Assembly (NCBI GenBank): GCA_016744855.1
Contig: JADGDO010000020.1
Location: 1 to 34,085, forward strand
DNA length: 34,085 bases
Direction: 5' to 3'
DNA from: Candidatus Fermentibacteraceae bacterium
Lineage (GTDB): Bacteria > Fermentibacterota > Fermentibacteria > Fermentibacterales > JCC-6
Within the stretch, counting starts at the first letter, position 1. Every line of letters starts with the position of its first letter. The position numbers and the translations under genes were made by a program. A model generated the notes under the pieces. The model did not search any database. It saw only the letters and a list, made by a program, of their open reading frames with translations, and was not told the DNA's origin. Below, piece by piece: positions 8,478 to 15,800 of this stretch.

Positions 8478-9447
8478 GAAACCAGTTGCCTGTGATGCAT
8501 CCCGAAGCTTTCACTCTGTTGTTGATTCCACGCTGGTTTCCACCGGTGAAAGAAGGGAACAACTCGCAGTATTTATTAAGGAAGCTCGTTCTAAGCTTCT
8601 ATCTCTTTTTAAACTTTCCCCTGATCTTGCCTGTGGTAAAGAATGGACCAAAGTTCAGAGCAAAATTCACAATGAGCTTTTAGCTTCTGCCGACCCAGAT
8701 ATAAGAACTGAAGCATGTAGATGCATTGATATCCTCCTTGATGCTGAAAGTGAACTGGTGGAAGGTAATCTACGCTTGGTTCTGATGGTAGTCAGGCGAT
8801 ATGCTGGATGTGTTACCGGTGCACTCGAGGAAATGGATTTTGTTCAGGAGGGGTGCGAGGGTCTGCTTGATGCGATAAGAAGATTTGATTTTGCAGGAAG
8901 CGCCGGTTTCCTTTCTTACGCCCTTATCAGGATCAGAAAGAGGGTACTTCTTGCGATAGAACGTCAGCACCGCCTTGTCAGAATACCCGCCCATGTAATC
9001 AGAAAAGGTAGATATCTGAAAGAAGTTATAGATGATTTTGCATCTTCCATGGGCAGATATCCATTACCTCACGAAATTGAGATCGAGACTGGTGGTGATA
9101 TGGACTGGTCAATTCTCTTAAGCCTTTCAGAGAGAGTTGATTCTATAAATGCACCTGCTTATGGAACAGGGCTGACTCTTGAAGAACAGATCGCTTCAAA
9201 TGCCGCTTCACCCGGGAGAATACCACTTAACGATCTTGTTGAAGATGCCCTTTCGAAGCTGAATAAGCGAGCTAAATTTATTCTTGTTATGCGGTATGGT
9301 TTACTTGACGGAGACACTCACAAACTTGCAGACATTGCAGAAGTCCTGGGACTTTCCGTAGAAAGGACTCGACAGATTGAGAAGGCTTCCATTAAAACAC
9401 TTCGTGAAGATTTTAACGACTCTGATATTACTGACTGGCTGCAGTAG
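8467..9447 (+). CDS. Sigma-70-family RNA polymerase sigma factor, divergent
   Basis: 326 aa from ATG 8467; a TTG at 8440 in the same frame would add 9 residues, and I prefer the ATG. It would direct RNA polymerase to a promoter class. Region 2 is seen from LVEGNLRLVLMVVRRYAG (about 97-115) through MDFVQEGCEGLLDAIRRFDF, then SYALIRIRKRVLLAIERQ and VRIPAHV, which closely match group 1/2 factors. Region 4 includes FILVMRYGLLDGDTH and the helix-turn-helix LADIAEVLGLSVERTRQIEKAS. Regions 1.1 and a clear 1.2 are missing; the first about 90 residues are unlike known sigma N-termini. In region 2.3-2.4 the usual YATWWIRQAIT reads YALIRIRKRVL, so the two tryptophans that melt the -10 element are replaced. 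It follows dnaG like rpoD, but may be an alternative factor. Confidence 0.88.
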   Translation: MRTRKPVACDASRSFHSVVDSTLVSTGERREQLAVFIKEARSKLLSLFKLSPDLACGKEWTKVQSKIHNELLASADPDIRTEACRCIDILLDAESELVEGNLRLVLMVVRRYAGCVTGALEEMDFVQEGCEGLLDAIRRFDFAGSAGFLSYALIRIRKRVLLAIERQHRLVRIPAHVIRKGRYLKEVIDDFASSMGRYPLPHEIEIETGGDMDWSILLSLSERVDSINAPAYGTGLTLEEQIASNAASPGRIPLNDLVEDALSKLNKRAKFILVMRYGLLDGDTHKLADIAEVLGLSVERTRQIEKASIKTLREDFNDSDITDWLQ

Positions 9448-10225
9448 AGAAAACTCTGCAACACAGACCATTTCGCAGGAACCAGGGGAAGAGGACAACG
9501 CTGCTGTTGTTTTTGGCCCATCGCTGACAGAGATGTTTTACATCTCGGGTGCATGGCAGAGAGTTGCAGCTGTCGACAGATTTTCTACTTGGCCACCCGA
9601 AGCAGAAGAGATTGCAATTGTTGGTGATTTTCTATCTCCTTCTCTGGAAATGATAGCAGCACTTGGAGCAACATCAATACATGTTGTGGGTCGAAATCAA
9701 GCTCTTGCTGATCTGGCAGAGCGGCTGGACATTCCTTACTATCAATATTCGTTTGACCGGCTGGATGATGTCTATCAATCGTGCAGTCAGCTGGAGTCTT
9801 TGTATCCGGATGCAAATCTGGACTGGTTTCAGAGTGAAATTGAACACACTATGGATTCTGTTTCAGTCCAATTTACCGATGAATCTCCTGAGGTTATGAT
9901 TGTTATCTACTTGGAAGGCGATGGAGCAATTTCTCTTGCTGGTAGGGGAACATTTTTTTCTGATATTCTAACAGGTATAGGATGCGTGCTTTCAGCCCCT
10001 GATAGCGGCACTTATCCCGCAGTTTCTGTAGAAGGTATTCTTGCACTTGATCCTGATTTTGTTGTTATTCTTGACCCCTACTCAAGCGGTCAGACACCAC
10101 TTGATAACTGGAGAGAAAACGGTCTTGATGATACAAATGTGGTCGTACTGTCTGAGGACTTTGTGCTTGTGCCGGGTGCAAGATTGAAGGACCTCATTAT
10201 AGGATTAGCACAGTGTCTGAACTGA
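9377..10225 (+). CDS. BtuF/FecB-like substrate-binding lipoprotein of an ABC importer
   Basis: 282 aa. It would capture a metal chelate (cobalamin, siderophore or haem) in the periplasm and hand it to the permease encoded downstream. The signal peptide ends in a lipobox LLTGC with Cys22, so the mature protein is lipid-anchored. The start is a TTG with Shine-Dalgarno aaagga about nine bases upstream (9362-9367). A GTG at 9404 is an alternative that still keeps a lipoprotein signal. The class III binding-protein fold is indicated by VVFGPSLTEMFYISGA and FLSPSLEMIAALGATSIHVV, the pattern seen in BtuF. The first 71 bp, encoding the whole signal peptide, lie inside the 3' end of the sigma-factor gene in another frame. 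Substrate cannot be decided here, though the SLTE and PSLE patterns favour cobalamin-type proteins. Confidence 0.85.
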   Translation: MRRLPLKHFVKILTTLILLTGCSRENSATQTISQEPGEEDNAAVVFGPSLTEMFYISGAWQRVAAVDRFSTWPPEAEEIAIVGDFLSPSLEMIAALGATSIHVVGRNQALADLAERLDIPYYQYSFDRLDDVYQSCSQLESLYPDANLDWFQSEIEHTMDSVSVQFTDESPEVMIVIYLEGDGAISLAGRGTFFSDILTGIGCVLSAPDSGTYPAVSVEGILALDPDFVVILDPYSSGQTPLDNWRENGLDDTNVVVLSEDFVLVPGARLKDLIIGLAQCLN

Positions 10226-11001
10226 CTTTAAAGAACTTCAGCTCTGGTTATAAATCTCACGAAAAGGCTGTTTACGGCGTATCTATGAACCTCTCAGCCG
10301 GTAGTGTAACTGCAGTTATCGGGCCCAACGGAAGTGGTAAAAGCACCCTTCTTAAAGGAATAATGTCTTTTCCGGGAATGAAGAGTGAGGGGCTGGTGAC
10401 ACTCAACTCACTGGCAATCCCTTCAATGAACAGGAGGGAGAGGGCAGCCAGAATTGCTTATCTGCCACAATCTCCACCTCTGCCTGCAGGTCTCACTGCA
10501 ATCGAAACAGTTCTTCTCGGCAGGTTTCCTCACCGCAATGCCTGGTCTTCTGACTCTCCTGGTGACATCGAGATTGCTATGGATGCACTCGAGATGGTCG
10601 GAGCAGAACATCTGGCTGAGAAGCATACAGATGAGATATCTGGAGGAGAAAACCGACTCGTTAATCTTGCCGCAGTTCTTTCACAACAAACAGAAATAAT
10701 TCTTCTTGACGAGCCCGGATCATCTCTGGACTACGGTCATGCAGCTCAATTGTGGGAATTGTTATCCAGACTTGCTTCAAGGGGTATCATTATTCTGGCT
10801 ACAACACACAGAATAGAGATGTCGGGGAATGCTTTTGACAAGGTACTTCTACTATCTGGAGGTAAGTCGGTAGCTTTTGGGAAACCCGAGGAGGTTTTTC
10901 TTTCAGGTGATCTGTTATCGAGCGTTTACAACACTCCTATGAGTGTCAGGCGCGCGTCACATGATGGAAGCTGGATAGTTTTCCCCGGAGATTCAAAATG
11001 A
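10213..11001 (+). CDS. ABC importer ATPase, BtuD/FecE-like
   Basis: 262 aa. Cytoplasmic ATP-hydrolysing subunit that powers the importer formed with the neighbouring binding protein and permease. Seen in order: Walker A GPNGSGKST (37-45), Q-loop at Gln86 in AYLPQSPPL, signature SGGEN (143-147, where many homologues read SGGER or SGGEQ), Walker B ILLDEP (163-168), D-loop SSLD and switch His199 in ATTHR. The start is a GTG that overlaps the binding-protein gene by 13 bp. The stop shares ATGA with the permease start. The typical role is uptake of cobalamin, iron-siderophore or haem; the exact substrate is not shown by the sequence. Confidence 0.92.
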   Translation: MSELTLKNFSSGYKSHEKAVYGVSMNLSAGSVTAVIGPNGSGKSTLLKGIMSFPGMKSEGLVTLNSLAIPSMNRRERAARIAYLPQSPPLPAGLTAIETVLLGRFPHRNAWSSDSPGDIEIAMDALEMVGAEHLAEKHTDEISGGENRLVNLAAVLSQQTEIILLDEPGSSLDYGHAAQLWELLSRLASRGIIILATTHRIEMSGNAFDKVLLLSGGKSVAFGKPEEVFLSGDLLSSVYNTPMSVRRASHDGSWIVFPGDSK

Positions 11002-11930
11002 AGAGAACAACACTGATTATGATTCTGCTTGCAATAGGTGGTGTAGCTCTTTCCCTGTCAGTCGGACCCATGGGGTTAAATGCTCCTGATCAAGTGATTT
11101 TGTACCTGCGGCTTCCTCGAATTCTGCTTGCAATTACAGCAGGGGCCTCACTTGCTGTTTCAGGCTGTGTTTTGCAGGCTGTTCTTCGAAACCCCCTTGC
11201 TACTCCTTTCACCCTTGGAATCAGTGCAGGTGCTGGAGTCACAGCTGGATTTATAATTCTTTCTGGTATTTCCTTACCGATTTATTTTCTCTATCTCTCT
11301 GGTACGGCGGGAGCTCTCGCCGCTTCAACACTGACCTGGTTTCTAGCAGGAAGAGGGCAGAGAGATCATTCCGGCCTGATTCTTGCCGGCGTAACCGTTA
11401 ATCTTCTTGGAGCATCACTTCTGCTTCTGATTGAGTATATGAGTCCAGCGTCGCGTCTTGTGGAGATTATCAGATGGATGATGGGTGATCTTGCTGTATC
11501 CGGTTACCGCAGAGTTCTCTATCTCTTTCCCTTCCTCATTGCTGGAATGGTTCCAGCTATGTTGAGAACAGGTACTTTGAATCAATTTCTCACTGGCACT
11601 GAGATGGCTGAATCCAGAGGTGTAAATACTGTCAGAGAGAGATTCTTTCTTCTTCTTGCAGCTGCAGTTCTTGCAGGAGGTGCAGTTGGGGCTGTGGGAC
11701 CGGTAGGCTTTGTTGGCCTCATAGTACCCCATACGATGAGACGGTTGGTTGGAGGAGACTACCGAAAGCTTCTTCCTTTCTCTGCCCTTGGGGGTGCTAT
11801 TCTCATGCTCTGGGCGGATATCTTCTCACGCGTAGTGATTTCACCGGCAGAACTACCTATAGGTGTTATTCTATCCCTTCTGGGAGGTCCTTTCTTTCTT
11901 TACCTTCTGATCAAGAAACCACGTCTTTAG
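10998..11930 (+). CDS. ABC importer permease, BtuC/FecCD family
   Basis: 310 aa, slightly shorter than the usual 320-350. Multi-spanning inner-membrane protein that would form the channel as a dimer. Family marks are LRLPRILLAITAGASLAVSG, LQAVLRNPLATPFTLGISAG, the cytoplasmic coupling segment GPVGFVGLIVPHTMRRLVG and the end segment ELPIGVILSLLGGPFFLYLL. I count about nine hydrophobic segments. It overlaps the ATPase gene by four bases (ATGA), so the three importer genes form one translationally coupled unit and are the last genes of the long dnaK-led cluster. A strong hairpin terminator lies 36 bp downstream. Confidence 0.93.
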   Translation: MKRTTLIMILLAIGGVALSLSVGPMGLNAPDQVILYLRLPRILLAITAGASLAVSGCVLQAVLRNPLATPFTLGISAGAGVTAGFIILSGISLPIYFLYLSGTAGALAASTLTWFLAGRGQRDHSGLILAGVTVNLLGASLLLLIEYMSPASRLVEIIRWMMGDLAVSGYRRVLYLFPFLIAGMVPAMLRTGTLNQFLTGTEMAESRGVNTVRERFFLLLAAAVLAGGAVGAVGPVGFVGLIVPHTMRRLVGGDYRKLLPFSALGGAILMLWADIFSRVVISPAELPIGVILSLLGGPFFLYLLIKKPRL

Positions 11931-11965
11931 ATAAAACTCTCCGTTTCTACCTGAGAATACAAAAG

Positions 11966-12000
11966 CAGCCCCCGCCTTAAAGGCAGGGGCTGTCTATTAT
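11966..12000. terminator. Hairpin terminator between convergent genes
   Basis: CAGCCCC (11966-11972) pairs with GGGGCTG (11986-11992); after a single C-A mismatch GCCT pairs with AGGC, leaving a 3-base loop. A short T-rich tail (tgtctattat) follows on the plus strand, and AT-rich sequence with several A residues precedes it, so it could work in both directions. It separates the importer operon from the minus-strand PpiD-like gene. Confidence 0.8.
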
Positions 12001-12021
12001 GTCGAGAACTATCAGTGAATA

Positions 12022-13911
12022 TTACAGACCGTACTGAGTGTCCGAAGTCTCCGAAGTTTCCGAAGATTCCTCAGCTTCCTGTGAAGCAACATAACCGGCT
12101 CTCAGTGAATCCATCGTGTTGTAATACTGAACTCTCTGATCAAATATGTCTGCATTCTCTCTGATTGAAGCCATAAGCCTGTTGGAATAAAGATCCTGGT
12201 GGCCGTTCTGAACAGAGAGGTAAAAACCAGCAAGCTGAGAAGCATCTTCTGGTATCTGTGCGTCTGTGCGTGTTACTATTTCTGCGAGATAGGCTACACC
12301 ATTGTTGCTGAATGGTCCGATAACTGTGTACTCATCTTCCATAAGGGAAGCATCAGCAAAGTCATCGCAACCAAGAAGCCCACGGTAGGCTGCCTGATCA
12401 GAAATCGCCCACTGTCTAACAGATACCGGAGTGAACTGCTGTGTGTCATAAATCATGAGAGATTCTGCCTCGGCATAACCGCCCAGACCTGTTCCAGCAC
12501 TTCTGATCTCTGCAAGAGCATTTTCAGCATGCAGTAGAGATTGTTCAGCCTGCCTCTGAGTGTACATTTGAAGAAGAATCTCATTGCTTTCAAGTGCTTC
12601 TTCAAAGGTAAGCTGCCCACCCTGTAGTTCTTCTAATTTCCGAGCAACCATAAGAGCAGGATAGCCGGTAGAGAAATTTGGTACATAGAAGACTGGTCCT
12701 ATGCTGTCCATCCAGATTGAATCAGTAGCAAAGGAAATCAACGACTGAGGAATGTCAGCAGAAGGAGTTGTATTCTGGTCAATAATGTACTCACCATAAT
12801 CAACAAGCGAGTGTCCTTCATAAACAGGGAACTCTGTTAGAAGAATGTTCTCGGCACTTTCCTCGAGATCCCAGAAAGTCGATCTGACTGTTCTGTATCC
12901 CGGGAAGAGTGGGATTTCCCAGTGAACAAGAGTAAGTGTATCAGTGTTTCCGGTTGTGTCATCCGAAGAGGTTATAACAGAGAGGAGTTCCACTGAGTGG
13001 CCGGCTCTCATGGAAGTCTGATTCATGGAAGCGGCCAGGAAAGGCTGTGAAAGGTCTCCAGGAGAAAGATCAATGTCCCAACCGGAGAAACCGGTGAGCT
13101 GTTCTCTGGTAACAGTGAATGTATCAGGCATACCCGCACCGGATATTGCCAGAGAATCTACCATTCCAAGAGTCGCTTCTATGTCTTCGTCGGCAGGTGC
13201 TACAGCGAATGTTGCAAACCTAATTCTTGATCCGGGAGTTGTAGTGAAGAGGTCGGTATTTGCATTATAGAATTCTCTGAGTTCGTCATTCGAAGGAAGC
13301 TCAGGTGAAGATGTAAAAGGGATGTATCTTGCAGTAACAGTGGTCATTGCATCACTCAGTAGAAATTCAACTTCGCCTGCTGATATCAGATTTTCAAGAG
13401 AAACTGCTGCATCATACATTGCCATATCAGCCTGGTTCAATAACTGATAAAGTGTTGATCCGTAGTTGGGATCATTTTTGTAATCACCGATGTATGCTTC
13501 AGGATCTTCAATACCTGCAAGACGAAGCTGGGCTTTAAGAAGAGCTTCTGCCATGGATGATTTGACAGGCTCCCAGCCAAGGGCATCAAGATATTCATTC
13601 TGAAGTGTTCTATCTACAAGGATATCAAAGGCTGTGTTGTTTATATCATTGAACATAAGTGCGAGCTGATTCTCTGGGTCAGGGTCACCCATTCGCTGCA
13701 TCTGCAGCTTGAGACCATTGTAAACTTCATCACGAACGTAATCGTATGAGGTTGGCTGAAGACCTGTACCGTTAACGGTGCCGACTACAAGCTTATCAGC
13801 TTCCACATTTTGAATACCACCACGTCCCCATTCGAGAAATATCATTCCGACGAAGATGACAACGATGGCAATAAGGAATATCTTTGCATTGTTTCTGAAC
13901 CAGGTTAACAT
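12022..13911 (-). CDS. PpiD/SurA-N-like membrane-anchored periplasmic protein
   Basis: 629 aa. The N-terminus is MLTWFRNNAKIFL followed by one hydrophobic helix (about 11-27) and then WGRGG, the layout of PpiD-type proteins: a short cytoplasmic start, one transmembrane segment and a large periplasmic domain. The following region (KLVVGTVNGTGLQPTSYDYV, then helices to about residue 160) fits a SurA-N chaperone domain. The middle segment, including PSNDELREFYNANTDLFT, is also typical of these proteins. I cannot point to a clear parvulin prolyl isomerase active site, so the catalytic domain may be absent or very diverged. The C-terminal tail is rich in Glu, Ser and Thr and coded by a 9-bp tandem repeat. 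Shine-Dalgarno aaagggg lies just upstream. Likely role: folding or assembly of envelope proteins. Confidence 0.75.
   Translation of the reverse strand: MLTWFRNNAKIFLIAIVVIFVGMIFLEWGRGGIQNVEADKLVVGTVNGTGLQPTSYDYVRDEVYNGLKLQMQRMGDPDPENQLALMFNDINNTAFDILVDRTLQNEYLDALGWEPVKSSMAEALLKAQLRLAGIEDPEAYIGDYKNDPNYGSTLYQLLNQADMAMYDAAVSLENLISAGEVEFLLSDAMTTVTARYIPFTSSPELPSNDELREFYNANTDLFTTTPGSRIRFATFAVAPADEDIEATLGMVDSLAISGAGMPDTFTVTREQLTGFSGWDIDLSPGDLSQPFLAASMNQTSMRAGHSVELLSVITSSDDTTGNTDTLTLVHWEIPLFPGYRTVRSTFWDLEESAENILLTEFPVYEGHSLVDYGEYIIDQNTTPSADIPQSLISFATDSIWMDSIGPVFYVPNFSTGYPALMVARKLEELQGGQLTFEEALESNEILLQMYTQRQAEQSLLHAENALAEIRSAGTGLGGYAEAESLMIYDTQQFTPVSVRQWAISDQAAYRGLLGCDDFADASLMEDEYTVIGPFSNNGVAYLAEIVTRTDAQIPEDASQLAGFYLSVQNGHQDLYSNRLMASIRENADIFDQRVQYYNTMDSLRAGYVASQEAEESSETSETSDTQYGL
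12041..12067 (-). repeat. 9-bp tandem repeat, three copies, in the PpiD-like gene
   Basis: tccgaagtc, tccgaagtt and tccgaagat lie head to tail on the plus strand. On the coding strand they give the repeated Ser-Glu-Thr/Asp tail near the C-terminus. The unit is a multiple of three, so slippage would change tail length without a frameshift. Confidence 0.75.
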
Positions 13912-14001
13912 TGATGGATCCCCTTTGTTGAACTATGTTGAATTGAGGGTGGAAAATAAGCAATATGTACGTCGAGGGGCAAGACCCCGGAGGGTTTAAA
14001 A

Positions 14002-14994
14002 TTGATAGTTAAGAACTTTGATGCTATGATGAAAAAAATTGAGTCCGCTGTCCCAGGAGATTCATTTGTTGTTTCCGGAGATGAATACTATCAATCAACT
14101 CGTTTGTTGAAAGCTCTCAGACTTCGAGCAGCAGAGCTATCTCTCGATCCCGTAAGGCTTATGCCTGATGATGTGAATGAAACCAGCCTTACTTCTCTTT
14201 TTAGTGAAGGGTCCCTTTTCAGTCCCGGAAAACTTATCATGCTCGGTGATGTTGACAAGCTTACAAAGGCGCAGAAAACTGAGCTTCAAAAGATTGTCTC
14301 AACTAGTTTCGACCATATTCTTTACTCTCGTACCTCGGGACGCAAATCTTCAAGCAAATTTATGTCTTCATTGGAAAAATCAGGAACTGGTTTTACCTGC
14401 TGGGAGCCCTTTGCAAATCAGATGTGGAAATGGACAAAAATTCTAGCTTCGGAAGAGAGTGTAAATCTTACAAGAGATGGATCTCAGGCAGCAGAGGCGA
14501 TTGCTTCCGGAAAGCTTGAAAGGCTTGCGGATGTTCTCAGCCGGATTGCTCTCTTTCACGAGAAAGGATCCACTATTGATTCGTCAGGTGTTTACAGAGC
14601 CGTTCAGGGAGGCGAGGAGGCTACAGCTTTTCAGTTTTGTGGTGAAGCACTGTCCGGGAAAAAAGGTGCAGCTATGCGTTCTCTTTCTCTTCTCTTAAGC
14701 TCCGGCGAAGAACCCATCAGGCTACTTGCTCTGCTTTACAGTCAATGGAGACAGGTGGCTCGGGCAAGGGAATTACTTCAAAGCGGAATACAGTCGCAGA
14801 CAGCTGCAAAAAAATTGGGTATTCCCCAGTTCCGATGGAGAAGCATTGAAGAGTTTGCCTCCAGACGGCTAAACTACACAAATTCAAATATGTTAGAGGC
14901 TTTCGCAGCTGCTGATTACGGATTGAAAAGAGGAGCAGACCCACTTGCTTCAATTGCGTCCGTCATACTCACCTTGACATCCACTGACAAATGA
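14002..14994 (+). CDS. holA: DNA polymerase III delta subunit (clamp loader)
   Basis: 330 aa, usual length. Delta opens the beta sliding clamp as part of the clamp loader. Evidence is the characteristic low-identity family layout: an early GDEYYQSTRLLKALRLRA (where E. coli-type delta proteins read GDExxL), then NETSLTSLFSEGSLFSPGKLIMLGD, a central SRTSGRKSSSKFM region, and C-terminal helices with LLSSGEEPIRLLALLYSQWRQV and LGIPQFRWRSI, typical of HolA. The start is a TTG with a strong Shine-Dalgarno GGAGGG (13989-13994). It is divergent from the PpiD-like gene across 90 bp, in which I see no convincing -35/-10 pair. Confidence 0.87.
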   Translation: MIVKNFDAMMKKIESAVPGDSFVVSGDEYYQSTRLLKALRLRAAELSLDPVRLMPDDVNETSLTSLFSEGSLFSPGKLIMLGDVDKLTKAQKTELQKIVSTSFDHILYSRTSGRKSSSKFMSSLEKSGTGFTCWEPFANQMWKWTKILASEESVNLTRDGSQAAEAIASGKLERLADVLSRIALFHEKGSTIDSSGVYRAVQGGEEATAFQFCGEALSGKKGAAMRSLSLLLSSGEEPIRLLALLYSQWRQVARARELLQSGIQSQTAAKKLGIPQFRWRSIEEFASRRLNYTNSNMLEAFAAADYGLKRGADPLASIASVILTLTSTDK

Positions 14995-15055
14995 AGAAAG
15001 ATAACACGGTGTATTGTGGTTAATGAAAAATAAGGCATTCTAGAATGGAGGGGTA

Positions 15056-15742
15056 ATGGCGCTGGAAAGGAAAATCCAGGATCTCCTGGCAAGACGAACT
15101 GAGCTGGCTGAAAGGCTGTCTAATCTCGAAGCCATGAAGGTGGAGACTAACCAGAGGGTTTACTCCAGAATCAAGGGCGATTACGATGATCAGTTGAATG
15201 AAGTTCTGGGCAAACTTGGTGCCGAGAAGGGATCTTTGGAGGCCAAGGTCAATGATCTTACGAACAAGATCAATGAACTTGAGAAGAAACATCAGAACGA
15301 ATCGGACCTTGTTGAAGAATTGCAGATCAGAGCAAGGCTCAGAGAACATGATGAAAACGATCCATCATTTCAGAAGGAACTTGATTCCGCTACCAGCGCA
15401 AGGAACGCGACAGCTGATGAACTTGATGGTTTCCGTTCTGAACTTGGTGACATGAAGAAAGTCCTCAGGGATGTTGAAGAAGCTACTCAGGGTAAATCAT
15501 CGAAACCTTCCAAAGCTAAGCCTAAGAAGGAAGTTGTTGATAACAACCTTGATGAACTTGATCTTGATGACGATATCGATTTAGAAGATGAGGACGAAGA
15601 TGATACAGTTGCATGCCCTTCATGCAGCCATGTAAATCCTCCGCAGAAACTTTTCTGTGAAGAATGCGGTGCAGCGCTCGATGAAGACGAAAACATGGAT
15701 GATGAGTTTGATCTTCTCGATGATGGCGATCTCGACCTCTAG
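15056..15742 (+). CDS. Coiled-coil protein with acidic linker and C-terminal zinc ribbon
   Basis: 228 aa, not recognised as a named family. Residues 1-145 are charged and heptad-like with no Pro, so they should form a long coiled coil. Residues 146-160 are a basic, Lys/Pro/Ser-rich linker. Residues 163-184 are very acidic (Asp/Glu). A zinc ribbon follows: CPSC (Cys187/190), ten residues, then CEEC (Cys201/204). The last about 20 residues are acidic again. There is no signal peptide, so it is cytoplasmic. Shine-Dalgarno GGAGGGG lies three bases before the ATG. It resembles the general plan of small zinc-ribbon proteins that bind nucleic acid or RNA polymerase, but I assign no function. It follows holA after 61 bp and ends at a hairpin shared with asd. 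Confidence 0.8.
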   Translation: MALERKIQDLLARRTELAERLSNLEAMKVETNQRVYSRIKGDYDDQLNEVLGKLGAEKGSLEAKVNDLTNKINELEKKHQNESDLVEELQIRARLREHDENDPSFQKELDSATSARNATADELDGFRSELGDMKKVLRDVEEATQGKSSKPSKAKPKKEVVDNNLDELDLDDDIDLEDEDEDDTVACPSCSHVNPPQKLFCEECGAALDEDENMDDEFDLLDDGDLDL

Positions 15743-15768
15743 TAGGTAATAGATTTCAAGATACTGTG

Positions 15769-15800
15769 ATAACCGGCTCCTCTTACGAGGGGCCGGTTAT
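15769..15800. terminator. Bidirectional hairpin terminator overlapping the asd stop codon
   Basis: ATAACCGGC-T-CCTC (15769-15782) pairs with GAGG-G-GCCGGTTAT (15787-15800): 14 pairs with one T-G wobble and a TTAC tetraloop. TTGTTTGTG follows on the plus strand. The loop holds the reverse complement of the asd stop codon TAA (15783-15785), so the asd mRNA terminates translation inside its own hairpin. Confidence 0.8.

Noticed and set aside
13912-14001. Hairpin GGGG-caaga-CCCC upstream of holA as a terminator
   Set aside because: The stem is only four pairs with no T tract, and the region is between divergent genes where no terminator is expected.
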